Assembly (NCBI RefSeq): GCF_016458305.1
Contig: NZ_JAEMHL010000007.1
Location: 62,001-126,000 of the forward strand
DNA length: 64,000 nucleotides
Direction: 5' to 3'
Origin: Geomonas anaerohicana
Lineage (GTDB): Bacteria; Desulfobacterota; Desulfuromonadia; Geobacterales; Geobacteraceae
Numbering within the stretch: position 1 is the stretch's first letter; every line of letters starts with the position of its first letter. The translations under genes were made by a program, and so were the position numbers. The notes under the pieces were generated by a model that made no database searches, had not been told where the DNA came from, and was given only the letters and a program-made list of their open reading frames with translations. Shown here piece after piece: positions 40,480 through 49,240 of this stretch.

Positions 40480-41407
40480 CGCTTCCTCCATAGACCCTGC
40501 GTACCACGTAGCGCGGCCTGCGCCGCACCTCCTGGTAGATCCTCCCCACGTACTCCCCGACGATCCCGATCCCGAAGATGGTGATGCCGATGAAGAAGAA
40601 CAGGATGGCGAACAGGGTGAAGACCCCCTCCACCTCGGCGCCGACCACGAAACGCCTGATCAGCAGGAAGAGGGCGAAGGCGAGGGCGCCCAGCGCGGTG
40701 ACGATGCCGGTCAGGGCGAAGAGCTGCAACGGCACCACGGAGAACCCGGTCATCAGGTCGAAGTTGAGGCGGATCAGCTTGTAGAAGGAGTACTTGCTTT
40801 CCCCCTCGCTGCGCTCCGCGTGCGCCACCTCAATCTCGCTGGGGCTCGAGGCGAAGGTCTGCGCCAGCGCGGGAATGAAGGTGCTCGCCTCCCCGCAGCG
40901 GTTGATGTTGTTCACCACGTTTCGGTGGTAGGCCCTCAGCATGCAGCCGTAGTCGGTCATCTTCATGCCGGTCATCTTGCGGGTGGTGATGTTCACCAGG
41001 CGCGAGGCGCTCTTGCGGAAGACCGAGTCCTGGCGATTCTGCCGGATGGTCCCCACCACGTCGTGGCCGTTTTCCATCTCCGCCACCAGCTTGGGGATCT
41101 CCTCGGGCGGGTTCTGCAGGTCCGCGTCTAGGGTGACCACGATCTCGCCCCGGCTGATCTCGAAGGCGGCCATGATGGCCATGTGCTGGCCGAAGTTGCC
41201 GTTGAACTCGATCACCCGCACCTCGGGGTAGTGGTGCGCCAGGCGTTTCAGGATCTCCAGTGAGCGGTCGCGGCTGCCGTCGTCGGTGAAGATGATCTCG
41301 AAGGGGCGGCCCATGCCGGCCAGGACCGGGTAGAGGCGCTGCATCAGGTTGTCCAGGTTCCCTTCCTCGTTGTAGACGGGAACCACGATGGAGAGGTAGG
41401 GGGTCAT
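40469..41407 (-). CDS. arnC: Undecaprenyl-phosphate 4-formamido-arabinose transferase
   Basis: 312 residues. Glycosyltransferase family 2 begins at residue 1 (LSIVVPVYNEEGNLD), with the DXD-like VTLDADLQNPPEE and FTDDGSRD. Two C-terminal transmembrane helices (about 230-252 and 266-290) complete ArnC. It moves the formamido sugar from UDP to undecaprenyl phosphate at the membrane. It overlaps arnB by 4 bp at its start and the formyltransferase gene at its end, so the genes are translationally linked. Confidence 0.93.
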   Translation of the reverse strand: MTPYLSIVVPVYNEEGNLDNLMQRLYPVLAGMGRPFEIIFTDDGSRDRSLEILKRLAHHYPEVRVIEFNGNFGQHMAIMAAFEISRGEIVVTLDADLQNPPEEIPKLVAEMENGHDVVGTIRQNRQDSVFRKSASRLVNITTRKMTGMKMTDYGCMLRAYHRNVVNNINRCGEASTFIPALAQTFASSPSEIEVAHAERSEGESKYSFYKLIRLNFDLMTGFSVVPLQLFALTGIVTALGALAFALFLLIRRFVVGAEVEGVFTLFAILFFFIGITIFGIGIVGEYVGRIYQEVRRRPRYVVRRVYGGSDEG

Positions 41408-42567
41408 GTGCGGTTCCTTGCTATCACGGTTTTCACCGCCTCGACGACGTCGCGGGCGTCATCCTCGGTCATCTTCGGGAATAAGGGCAGCGACAGGATG
41501 CGGTCCGAGGCATAGTCGGCGTTGGGGAGTGCGTGCTCCGGTTGCGGCAGGTTGGCCCGGTACCAGGCGTGGCGGTGCACCGCCTTGTAGTGCAGCCCGC
41601 TGCCGATGTTGAGCTCCTTGAGCTTGGCCATGAACCCGTCGCGATCGATGGCGAGGCGTTCGATCTTCACCAGCGGCGTGTAGAGGTGCCAGGCGTGGCG
41701 CTGCGGGTAGGGGGCGTACGCGGGGAGGCACAGTTCCGCGACGTCGGCCAGTTGCTCGTTGTAGAAGTGGGCGATCTCGGTGCGCCGGTCGATGAAGCCG
41801 TCCAGTTTGGGGAGCTGGTGGATGCCGATGGCGGCCTGGATGTCCATCATGTTGTACTTGAAGCCTGGGAGCACGATGTCGTAGTTGGGCGTGCCGCTGG
41901 CGGCGAAGCGTTTCCAGGCCTCGCGGCTCATGCCGTGGAACTTCAACAGCGACACCTCCTCGGCCAGCGCCTCGTCCGGGGTGCAGACCATGCCCCCTTC
42001 GCCCGTGGTGATGTTCTTGTTGGGGTGAAAGGAGAAGATGGAGACGCTGTCGAGGGAGCCGATCCTGCGCCCCTTGTACTCGGTCCCGGCGGCGTGGGCC
42101 GCGTCCTCGATCACGGTGAGGCCGAACTCGCGCGCCAGCGCGAAGATCGGGTCCATGTCGCAGGGCTGGCCGGCGAAGTGCACCGGTATGATGGCCCGGG
42201 TGCGGGAGGTGATCTTCTCGCGCACCCGGGATACGTCCAGGTTCAGCGTCCCCGGCTCGATGTCGACCAGGACCGGCTTCAGTCCGCACAGGACGCAGAT
42301 GCTCACCGTTGAGGCGAAGGTCATCGGCGTGGTGATCACCTCGTCCCCCTCCTGGAACTTCAGGGCCAGCAGGGTCAGGTGCAGCCCGGCGGTAGCCGAG
42401 GAGAGGGGCACCGCGAAGGGGGCCCCCACGTAGGCACGGAACTCCTCTTCGAAGCGTTTCACCTTGGGGCCGGTGGTGATCCAGCCCGATTTCAAAGAGT
42501 CGACCACCTCGTTGATTTCGGCGTCCTCGATGGTCGGTGTGGAAAAGGGTAGAAACTCGCTGCGCAC
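41404..42567 (-). CDS. arnB: UDP-4-amino-arabinose aminotransferase
   Basis: 387 residues from a GTG with GGAGG upstream; the longer frame adds a poor N-terminus. A DegT/DnrJ-type PLP aminotransferase: the family TTPMTFASTVSI, the VIEDAAHAAG Asp pair and the SFHPNKNITTGEGG Lys that binds PLP. It makes UDP-4-amino-4-deoxy-L-arabinose from the 4-keto sugar. The gene lies 14 bp after the dehydrogenase gene, in the arn operon. Confidence 0.94.
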   Translation of the reverse strand: MRSEFLPFSTPTIEDAEINEVVDSLKSGWITTGPKVKRFEEEFRAYVGAPFAVPLSSATAGLHLTLLALKFQEGDEVITTPMTFASTVSICVLCGLKPVLVDIEPGTLNLDVSRVREKITSRTRAIIPVHFAGQPCDMDPIFALAREFGLTVIEDAAHAAGTEYKGRRIGSLDSVSIFSFHPNKNITTGEGGMVCTPDEALAEEVSLLKFHGMSREAWKRFAASGTPNYDIVLPGFKYNMMDIQAAIGIHQLPKLDGFIDRRTEIAHFYNEQLADVAELCLPAYAPYPQRHAWHLYTPLVKIERLAIDRDGFMAKLKELNIGSGLHYKAVHRHAWYRANLPQPEHALPNADYASDRILSLPLFPKMTEDDARDVVEAVKTVIARNRT

Positions 42568-42581
42568 GTGGCCTCCGGAGA

Positions 42582-43622
42582 TTACAAAAGGTGCTGGATG
42601 GTTTCCCGCTGCTCGATGAGGTAGAAGTCGAGGGTCTGCTTCAGGGCGTCGTCCACGGACGTGGTCGGCTGCCACCCCAGGTGTTTTTTCGCGTTTTGTA
42701 CCGAGGGGACCCGGTTCAGCATGTCCTGGTAGCCCTTGCCGTAGTACTCGCCCGAGGTGACCTCGACGATGCGGCAGTTTTCTGCCTTCTCCCGGTAATC
42801 AGGATACTGTTTTACCAGTTCGAGCAGCTTGTGCGCCAGTTCTTTCACGGAGAGGTCGTTGCCGGGGTTGCCGATGTTGAAGATGCGGGCGTCGGCGCAG
42901 CCGTCGCGGTTCTCGATGATGCGCATCAGGCAGTCGATGCCGTCCTCGAGGAAGGTGAAGGAGCGGCGCTGCTCGCCGCCGTCCACGAGCTGGATCGGCT
43001 CTCCGGCCAGGATGTTGTAGAGGAACTGGGTCAGCACCCGGGAGCTCCCCTCCTTGGCGGTGCTGATGGAGTCCAGCTTGGGACCGATCCAGTTGAAGGG
43101 GCGGAACAGGGTGTAGCGCAGCCCCTCGTGGGCGCCGTAGGCGTAGATGACCCGGTCCAGCATCTGCTTGGCGCAGGAGTAGATCCAGCGCTCCTTGTTG
43201 ATCGGGCCGAGCATGAGCGGCGAGCTCTCTTCGTCGAACTCGCGGTCGGGGCTCATGCCGTAGACCTCGGAGGTGGAGGGGAAGATGACGCGCTTGTTGT
43301 ACTTTGCGCAAAGACGGATCACCTTGAGGTTTTCCTCGAAGTCGAGTTCGAAGACGCGCAGCGGATCCTTGACGTAGGTGATGGGGGTGGCTATGGCCAC
43401 CAGCGGCAGCACCACGTCGCACTTCTTGATGTTGTATTCGATCCACTCCTTGTTGATGGTGATGTCACCTTCGAGGAAGTGGAAACGCGGGTCACCCATG
43501 GACCTCTCCAGCTTGTCGCAGGCCATGTCGAGGCCGTAGACCTCCCAGTCGGTGGTGGTCAGGATGCGGTGGGTAAGGGCGTTGCCGATGAAACCGTTGA
43601 CGCCCAGGATCAGTACTTTCAT
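42582..43622 (-). CDS. UDP-glucuronate decarboxylase/dehydrogenase (ArnA C-terminal domain as a separate protein)
   Basis: 346 residues from the Met with AAAGGAG upstream. An SDR Rossmann start (MKVLILGVNGFIGNALTHRIL) is followed by STSEVYG and the YSCAKQMLDRVIYAYG Tyr-x3-Lys-type active site. It corresponds to ArnA's oxidative decarboxylase half, converting UDP-glucuronate to UDP-4-keto-arabinose. The first gene after arnT. Because ArnA is split here, both halves must work as separate enzymes. Confidence 0.92.
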   Translation of the reverse strand: MKVLILGVNGFIGNALTHRILTTTDWEVYGLDMACDKLERSMGDPRFHFLEGDITINKEWIEYNIKKCDVVLPLVAIATPITYVKDPLRVFELDFEENLKVIRLCAKYNKRVIFPSTSEVYGMSPDREFDEESSPLMLGPINKERWIYSCAKQMLDRVIYAYGAHEGLRYTLFRPFNWIGPKLDSISTAKEGSSRVLTQFLYNILAGEPIQLVDGGEQRRSFTFLEDGIDCLMRIIENRDGCADARIFNIGNPGNDLSVKELAHKLLELVKQYPDYREKAENCRIVEVTSGEYYGKGYQDMLNRVPSVQNAKKHLGWQPTTSVDDALKQTLDFYLIEQRETIQHLL

Positions 43623-43682
43623 GTCTCTCTCCTTTGCTGCTGGTTGCCTCCGGCGGGCCAAGGCGGGCCGGAGGCTAATTGC

Positions 43683-45344
43683 TTATCTGTTGGTTACGAG
43701 GTAGTGCTTCGAACTCTGCCACAGTATGCGCGGCTTGACGGCGGAGCCGGCCGAGAGCTCGCCCAGGTAGTCGCGCAGTATCATGGCGTACACGGGTTTG
43801 GGGCCGTTCCAGAGGGCACGGAACCCGTCGCGGTTCAAAAACCAGGCGGACTGGTCACCGATCTTGCTGCCGAACTCGATCTCTCCGGGGCCGTCGAAGA
43901 TGACGCAGCGGCGCTCCGCGTAGTAGCTCAGCCCCTGGCGCAACCCCTGGCTCACCAGCACCGCATCCGGAGCGGCGAGCTTTTTGACGATCTGTCCCGG
44001 CTCGCGGTAGGATTTGCGCTCCACGAAGAGCGGGAAGACGATGTGGGGCGCGGTCAGAAAGAGGAGGATGGAACCGGCAAGAAGGCCCACGAAGAGTTGC
44101 CGCGGGTCCTCGCGCTTCGCCGCCGCCAGCACGACGGCTCCCTGCAGGATGACGATGGAACCGATGACCAGCCCGCCGATGGGCCCTACCAGCGCCCGGT
44201 GCGCCACCAGCGGGTAGAGCAGGGCCGCGCACCCCAGCAGGACCAGGAGCCCGCCGGAGGCAAGCGCGGGGCGGCGCAGGGGGCGGAAGTCGCCGTTGAA
44301 GGCGCGGTCGAAGAGTCCGGCGATCAGGATGGCCAGCGCCGGGTACACCGGCAGGATGTACGCCGGCAGCTTCGAGTTGGACTTCGAGAAAAACGCGAAG
44401 ATGATGATGGCCCAAAGGGCGAGATACAGGCGCGCTTCCCCCCCGGTAGCCGCCCGGTTGCGCCAGAAGTTGCGCAGCGCCGTCGGGATGAAGAAGGACC
44501 ACGGGATCATGAAGCCGAACAGGATGGGGATGAAGTACCAAACCGGCTGGTAGCGGCGGTGCACCTTGGTCAGGAAGCGCTCGAAGTGCTCGTGGATGAA
44601 GAAGAACTGGAAGAACTCAGGATTGCGCTGGCACACCAGCACGAACCAGGGTGCCGCAACCGCCAGGAACAGCAAGAACCCCGTTACCAGGCGCATTTCC
44701 TTGAGGATGCGCCAGCGGCGGGTCAAAACGATGTGCCAGAAAACGACCGCACCCGGGAGCACGATGCCGATCAGCCCCTTGGCCAGTACCGCCAGCGCGG
44801 CGAAGAGGTAGAAGAGGTAGTAATAGCCCGGCCTGGGGTGATCGGCGTCGCGGGCGGCCAGGATGTAACTGCCCAGGGCGACGGTCATGGTGAAGGTAAG
44901 CGGTATGTCGGTGATGTTGATGCGCGCCTGGATCAGGAACCCGGTGCAGCCGCCCAGGACGAGTGCGGCGAGGAGGCCGGTGCGGCGGCCGAAGAGCTCC
45001 CGCCCGAGGTGGTAGCTGAACAGCACGGTGCCGAGCCCGCTCAGGGCGCAGAAGAGCCGGGCCGAGAACTCGCTGATGCCGAACAGGGAGAACGAGAAGG
45101 CGTTCAGCCAGTACAAAAGCACCGGTTTCTCGAAGTACTTTACATAATTGAGCAGCGGGGTGATCAGGTCGCCGCGTTCCAGCATCTCCCTGGGGATCTC
45201 GGCGTAGCGCGTTTCGTCGGGATCGATGAGGGGGAAGTGCCCCAGGAGTTGAAGAAAGAGCAGGCCGAACAGTAGGGTGAGCAGCAAAAGGTCCCGTCGC
45301 CGTGATTGGTGCGGCCGGGTAAGGTAGTTCAGCTGAAGTGGCAT
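43683..45344 (-). CDS. arnT: 4-amino-4-deoxy-L-arabinose transferase ArnT-like
   Basis: 553 residues from the Met preceded by GGGGGAG. It has about 12 hydrophobic segments, and the first loop carries the acceptor-binding acids (LIDPDETRYAEIPREMLE) that define ArnT/PMT-type lipid glycosyltransferases. It transfers the amino-sugar from undecaprenyl phosphate to lipid A phosphates on the periplasmic side, lowering the surface charge and giving polymyxin resistance. First gene of the minus-strand arn operon. Confidence 0.9.
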   Translation of the reverse strand: MPLQLNYLTRPHQSRRRDLLLLTLLFGLLFLQLLGHFPLIDPDETRYAEIPREMLERGDLITPLLNYVKYFEKPVLLYWLNAFSFSLFGISEFSARLFCALSGLGTVLFSYHLGRELFGRRTGLLAALVLGGCTGFLIQARINITDIPLTFTMTVALGSYILAARDADHPRPGYYYLFYLFAALAVLAKGLIGIVLPGAVVFWHIVLTRRWRILKEMRLVTGFLLFLAVAAPWFVLVCQRNPEFFQFFFIHEHFERFLTKVHRRYQPVWYFIPILFGFMIPWSFFIPTALRNFWRNRAATGGEARLYLALWAIIIFAFFSKSNSKLPAYILPVYPALAILIAGLFDRAFNGDFRPLRRPALASGGLLVLLGCAALLYPLVAHRALVGPIGGLVIGSIVILQGAVVLAAAKREDPRQLFVGLLAGSILLFLTAPHIVFPLFVERKSYREPGQIVKKLAAPDAVLVSQGLRQGLSYYAERRCVIFDGPGEIEFGSKIGDQSAWFLNRDGFRALWNGPKPVYAMILRDYLGELSAGSAVKPRILWQSSKHYLVTNR

Positions 45345-45449
45345 GCGGGTGGCTCCCCCCGTGACTGTTTTGGTCACGCGACGGTGGGTGTAGTCAGCAA
45401 ACGGTTGGCAATGTTACGGTATAGCGCATTACCTGTGTATGACATGTAA

Positions 45450-45465
45450 ATGACAATAATGTCAT
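45450..45465. promoter_or_regulatory. Candidate operator in the arn promoter region
   Basis: A 16-bp palindrome ATGACA-ATAA-TGTCAT lies 106 bp upstream of arnT in the AT-richest part of the 407-bp gap between arnT and tRNA-Val. It looks like a dimeric regulator site. I do not see a PmrA or PhoP consensus. Nothing else in the gap is convincing, apart from the tRNA promoter. Confidence 0.45.
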
Positions 45466-45710
45466 AAAACGGCGATAATAGTCTGGTCGGTGCGTAACTC
45501 CGGGGGGTTGTGGAGTTGTTAGTGTCTTGTAATGCTGAGCCGGGAAAGCTGCCAGTGTTTGTATGGGCGTGGGGTGCGCTGCGTGGGACGTTCCTCGCGG
45601 GATTCACTTAGTAATATTTCGCCTCATGCTCCGACAATAACAGTTGGCGGTACTTTATACACTTACGACAAACCGCGCCCTAAGACAGTCGTGCCCCCGA
45701 CAAACAGGCC

Positions 45711-45739
45711 TTGACATCGAAAAAGGCATCTGCTACATA
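45711..45739 (+). promoter_or_regulatory. Promoter of tRNA-Val
   Basis: TTGACA, a 17-nt spacer and TACATA, ending 12 bp before the tRNA: a near-consensus sigma70 promoter. Confidence 0.8.
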
Positions 45740-45751
45740 GACAGGACACAT

Positions 45752-45826
45752 GGGCGATTAGCTCAGCGGGAGAGCACTGCCTTCACACGGCAGGGGTCAC
45801 TGGTTCGAACCCAGTATCGCCCACCA
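45752..45826 (+). tRNA. tRNA-Val (anticodon CAC)
   Basis: 75 nt with encoded CCA. The acceptor GGGCGAT pairs with ATCGCCC. The anticodon arm CTGCC-TTCACAC-GGCAG gives anticodon CAC, reading GTG (Val). The T-arm has GGTTCGAACCC. Confidence 0.95.
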
Positions 45827-45836
45827 TGCAAACAGC

Positions 45837-45870
45837 AAAGGCCAAGTCACACGACTTGGCCTTTTTTTTT
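45837..45870 (+). terminator. Terminator of tRNA-Val
   Basis: The perfect stem AAGGCCAAGTC-ACAC-GACTTGGCCTT is followed by a T-run of eight or more. It ends the single-gene tRNA transcript. Confidence 0.92.
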
Positions 45871-45938
45871 ATCCACATCCTGTCTCTCGCGATTTCTGTT
45901 GATTATCCATAACGCGCCTCGTCCGGGTCGTGCCACGT

Positions 45939-46153
45939 CCTCCTTTGCGAAGGGGAGACAGAGGGTATTTGCCTGGCCAAGTCTGAACGCCAGCTCATAA
46001 CCACAAGACGCTAACGTTGTTCTAGATATTGCCTCTTTGGCCTTGACACTTTCCTTGGGCAATTGCTATAGTGCTGCGTCGCCGCGGAGCTCACGTTAGC
46101 GTCAGCGCAAGCCGCAGGTAGCGGCCGCGGCCAACACACCACCGGGGGATATC
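45939..46153. other. Spacer before the cobO-type gene, with degenerate repeat
   Basis: The 327-bp gap after tRNA-Val holds the terminator described, a degenerate C5/G5 repeat (about 45939-45975) and the promoter below. I looked for a B12 riboswitch and saw no B12-box-like core. Confidence 0.5.
46043..46072 (+). promoter_or_regulatory. Promoter before the adenosyltransferase gene
   Basis: TTGACA, an 18-nt spacer and TATAGT, about 80 bp upstream of the start codon. Fits sigma70. Confidence 0.7.
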
Positions 46154-46684
46154 TTGAAACTGGAACGCGGTCTTATTCAGGTGTATACCGGCAACGGCAA
46201 GGGAAAGACCACGGCTTCGCTGGGGCTCGCCCTGCGCGCCACCGGCCGCGAACTGAAGGTTTGCATGATCCAGTTCATGAAGGGTGGCGGACCCTACGGC
46301 GAGCAGATGGCCGCCGAGAAGCTGGCTCCCTTTCTCACCATCATCCAGACCGGGCGCCCGGGATGGGTCAACAAGGACAACCCCGCCCAGGCCGACAAGG
46401 ACCTCGCCGCCGAGGCGCTGGCCCTGGCCGCCGAGAAGCTCACCAGCGGCGACTACGACCTGGTCATCCTCGACGAAGTGAACGGCGCCGTTTCCATGGG
46501 GCTTCTCCCTGTCGAGCGTCTGCTGGAGCTGATGGCCTCCAAGCCGGACCAGGTGGAGCTGGTGTTGACCGGCCGCAACGCCCACGAAAAGGTCATCGAG
46601 GCGGCGGACCTGGTCACCGAGATGCGTGAGATCAAGCACTATTACAAAGCCGGCGTCGATGCGCGCGTCGGCATCGAGAAATAA
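46154..46684 (+). CDS. cobO: Corrinoid adenosyltransferase, CobO/BtuR type
   Basis: 176 residues. The start is TTG with GGGGGA upstream. A P-loop of the CobA/CobO type (YTGNGKGKTTASLGLA, near residues 12-26) and the LDEVNGAV motif identify the family. It transfers the adenosyl group of ATP to cobalamin, giving coenzyme B12. Immediately downstream are a B12-binding mutase subunit and MeaB, which use that cofactor. Confidence 0.93.
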   Translation: MKLERGLIQVYTGNGKGKTTASLGLALRATGRELKVCMIQFMKGGGPYGEQMAAEKLAPFLTIIQTGRPGWVNKDNPAQADKDLAAEALALAAEKLTSGDYDLVILDEVNGAVSMGLLPVERLLELMASKPDQVELVLTGRNAHEKVIEAADLVTEMREIKHYYKAGVDARVGIEK

Positions 46685-46718
46685 CTACCATTGAATTTAT
46701 TGATATCGGAGGTTTGCC

Positions 46719-47123
46719 ATGGCTGAAAGAAGAATTCGCGTGCTGGTGGGAAAGCCTGGTCTTGACGGCCACGACAGGGGTGCCAAGATCATCGCCCGCG
46801 CCTTTCGCGATGCCGGTTTCGAGGTAATCTACACCGGACTGCACCAGACCCCGGAGCAGATCGTCTCCGCCGCCATCCAGGAGGACGTCGATCTGGTTGC
46901 CCTTTCCATCCTCTCCGGCGCCCACAACACCCTGCTTCCCGCGGTTAAGGAGATCATGACCGAGAAGGGTGCTGCCGACATCGTGCTCATGGCCGGCGGC
47001 GTCATCCCCGAGGACGACATCCCGGGTCTCAAGGCGGCCGGCATCGCCGAAGTCTTCACCCCCGGCACCTCCACCGAAACCATCGTCGGCTGGGTCCGCG
47101 ACAACATCACGCCCCACGCTTAA
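46719..47123 (+). CDS. Methylmalonyl-CoA mutase B12-binding (C-terminal) subunit
   Basis: 134 residues. It is a stand-alone cobalamin-binding domain: [16 protein letters not shown] carries the DxHxxG signature whose His ligates cobalt, and the [14 protein letters not shown] and GGVIPEDD strands follow. It corresponds to the C-terminal domain of methylmalonyl-CoA mutase, with the catalytic subunit encoded elsewhere. Its neighbours cobO and meaB support the assignment. The gene has GGAGG 7 nt before the ATG. Confidence 0.92.
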   Translation: MAERRIRVLVGKPGLDGHDRGAKIIARAFRDAGFEVIYTGLHQTPEQIVSAAIQEDVDLVALSILSGAHNTLLPAVKEIMTEKGAADIVLMAGGVIPEDDIPGLKAAGIAEVFTPGTSTETIVGWVRDNITPHA

Positions 47124-47127
47124 ACTA

Positions 47128-47292
47128 AAACGGACGTTCAACGTTCTACGTTCAACGTTAACTGCAAAACTTTGACGCAATCCATGCGCCGCGTGTTGCC
47201 TAGAGCAGACGCGGCGCACGCCGTAGAAGTCACCAACATGCCGCACGGTGGCGACGCGCTCACTCGAACGTTGAACGTTGAACCTTGAACCG
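47128..47292. repeat. Inverted ACGTTCAACGTT repeat flanking a spacer
   Basis: One arm (two ACGTTCAACGTT-like units with TCTACGTTCAACGTTAA, about 47132-47162) and the opposite arm (GAACGTTGAACGTTGAACCTTGAAC, about 47265-47289) face each other across about 100 bp. Lies between the mutase subunit and meaB genes. Confidence 0.6.
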
Positions 47293-47306
47293 CTTCTGGA
47301 GTTCTT

Positions 47307-48251
47307 ATGACCCTGGCCGAACGCGTGCTCGACGGCGACATACGCGCCGCCGCGCGCCTGATGCGCGACATCGATGACCGCTTCAAGAGCGCCATCGAGG
47401 AACTGAAAACCCTCTACCCCCACACCGGCAACGCCTACATCATCGGCATCACCGGCCCCCCGGGGGCGGGTAAATCGACCCTGGTGGACCAGATCGTCTC
47501 CGCTTACCGGAAGAAGGATCTCCTGGTGGGCGTGGTGGCCATCGACCCCACCAGCCCCTTCTCGGGCGGCGCCATCCTCGGCGACCGCATCAGGATGAAC
47601 CGCCACGCCGACGATGCCGGCGTCTTCATCCGCAGCCTCGCCACGCGCGGGGCGCTGGGGGGGCTTTCGCGCTCCACCACCGACGTGGTCAACGTCATGG
47701 ACGCCATGGGGATGGACGTCATCGTCATCGAGACGGTCGGGGTAGGGCAGGACGAGGTGGACATCGTCAGCACCGCCCACACCACGGTGGTGGTCATGGT
47801 CCCGGGGCTGGGCGACGACATCCAGGCCATCAAGGCCGGCATCCTCGAGATCGGCGACGTCTTCGTGGTCAACAAGGCCGACCGCGACGGCGCCGAGCGC
47901 ACCGCCCGCGAGCTCACCACCATGCTGGAGATGAAGCACCCGGACGCAGACGGGTGGGCGCCGCGCGTGCTGCAGACCGAAGGGGCACGTGGCGTAGGCA
48001 TCGAGGAGCTGGTGCAGGAATTCGACGCGCACCACATCTACCTGAAGGAGTCGGGTGCCCTGCAGCGCCTTATCGAGGAGAGAAACGCAAAACTCTTCGC
48101 CGACACGCTCCGGGAAGAACTCTTCGAGACCGTCTTCGGCGCCATCAAGGGGAACGGCAAGTATGACGAGATCGTGGCCGGTATGCGCGACAAGAGCATG
48201 GACCCCTACAGCGCGGTCCAGGAAGTCATGGCGGGACGTGCTTTTTCTTGA
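47307..48251 (+). CDS. meaB: MeaB/ArgK-type G3E GTPase, methylmalonyl-CoA mutase chaperone
   Basis: 314 residues. Walker A GPPGAGKSTL (about 52-61), the switch region ending in VIETVGVGQDEVDI, and VNKADRDGA (G4) identify a G3E GTPase of the MeaB family. It guards and reactivates B12-dependent mutase, and in this context works with the small subunit gene 183 bp upstream. Its start has no perfect Shine-Dalgarno. Confidence 0.94.
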   Translation: MTLAERVLDGDIRAAARLMRDIDDRFKSAIEELKTLYPHTGNAYIIGITGPPGAGKSTLVDQIVSAYRKKDLLVGVVAIDPTSPFSGGAILGDRIRMNRHADDAGVFIRSLATRGALGGLSRSTTDVVNVMDAMGMDVIVIETVGVGQDEVDIVSTAHTTVVVMVPGLGDDIQAIKAGILEIGDVFVVNKADRDGAERTARELTTMLEMKHPDADGWAPRVLQTEGARGVGIEELVQEFDAHHIYLKESGALQRLIEERNAKLFADTLREELFETVFGAIKGNGKYDEIVAGMRDKSMDPYSAVQEVMAGRAFS

Positions 48252-48283
48252 CCGAGCGTGGCAAAGGTGCTAATTAAGAACGA

Positions 48284-48303
48284 AATGGGGCGTAGGCCCC
48301 ATT
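48284..48303 (+). terminator. Hairpin after meaB
   Basis: AATGGGGC-GTAG-GCCCCATT is a perfect 8-bp hairpin with a 4-nt loop. No T-run follows, so it may be a weak terminator or part of the leader of the next gene. Confidence 0.5.
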
Positions 48304-48331
48304 AGTCGTTTCTCGGTTGGGAGCAGGCAAG

Positions 48332-49168
48332 ATGTTACGTAAGATTTTGGCTTTTGTTGTCCTGGCAGTCCTCTTTTCCATCGTGGTTTACAACCCCTCC
48401 GCCACTTCCGAGCCTGGCGCCAACCCGCAGGATCCGGCCAAGGAAGACCTCTCCCGGGTAGAGTACCCGAGCCTCGCCAAGGTCCCCTGGCGCGCCCACT
48501 TCATAGAGCCGCAGGAAACGCTGGAATCGCTCTTCGGCCCCGACTGGGTCACCGTGGCCCGCTTCAACCGTATCGACCGGCGCCACGTCTATCCCGGCAT
48601 GACCATCAAAGTCCCCGTCGACATCGTCGCCGCCCGCAGCTACACCCCAATGCCCCAGGAGTATCCGGCGGCCAAGGGGTACGGCAAGTACATCCTCATC
48701 GACATGACCGAGCAGTGGATGGGCGCCTACGAGAACGGCAAGCTCAAGTTCTCCGCTCCCGCCGCGACCGGCGCCCCCGGGCACGAGACCCCCGTCGGCG
48801 TCTTCCGCATCGACGCCCGGCACCGCAACCACACCTCGTCGCTCTACAAGACCGAGGACGAGAGCGGCCAGTACCCGATGGACAACGCCATGCGCTTCCA
48901 CATCGGTCCCGACAACGTCTCCTACTGGATCCACGCCCGCGACCTGCCCGGCAAGCCCGCCTCGCACGGCTGCGTCGGCCTCTACGATGAAGGGATGCAG
49001 AACCGGGTCTACGGCATACCGGACAAGCCGCAGCTGATCGACTCGCAGAAGTTCTACGCCTGGGCCGTGGGGGAGAACGAGTACGACGGAGACACCGGCG
49101 ACCTTGAGGAGTTGGAGGACGCACCCGCCGTCGAGGTCAGGGGGACCAACCCCGTTTACCGCAAATAA
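48332..49168 (+). CDS. L,D-transpeptidase (YkuD domain) with LysM-like part
   Basis: 278 residues from the ATG with GGGAG upstream. Signal or anchor segment at residues 3-20. A LysM-like stretch (about 50-90, EPQETLESLFG, then VYPGMTIKVPV) leads to the YkuD catalytic domain. Its signature is IHARDLPGKPASHGCVGLYD, with the nucleophile Cys214 and conserved His. It crosslinks peptidoglycan or tethers proteins to it in the periplasm. A monocistronic unit. Confidence 0.9.
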   Translation: MLRKILAFVVLAVLFSIVVYNPSATSEPGANPQDPAKEDLSRVEYPSLAKVPWRAHFIEPQETLESLFGPDWVTVARFNRIDRRHVYPGMTIKVPVDIVAARSYTPMPQEYPAAKGYGKYILIDMTEQWMGAYENGKLKFSAPAATGAPGHETPVGVFRIDARHRNHTSSLYKTEDESGQYPMDNAMRFHIGPDNVSYWIHARDLPGKPASHGCVGLYDEGMQNRVYGIPDKPQLIDSQKFYAWAVGENEYDGDTGDLEELEDAPAVEVRGTNPVYRK

Positions 49169-49240
49169 TAAAGCGCTATACTCTCCAGTTGTGCCCGCCA
49201 CTGAATGTAAGGCGATCCCACTGTCACAGCTGGAGCTTTT

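Noticed and set aside
42537-45275. A 912-residue plus-strand open frame
   Set aside because: Antisense to arnT and arnA-C, both of which have recognisable family motifs and ribosome sites.
45871-46153. B12 riboswitch before the adenosyltransferase gene
   Set aside because: Context suggested it, but I find no B12-box-like core; a plain sigma70 promoter is present.
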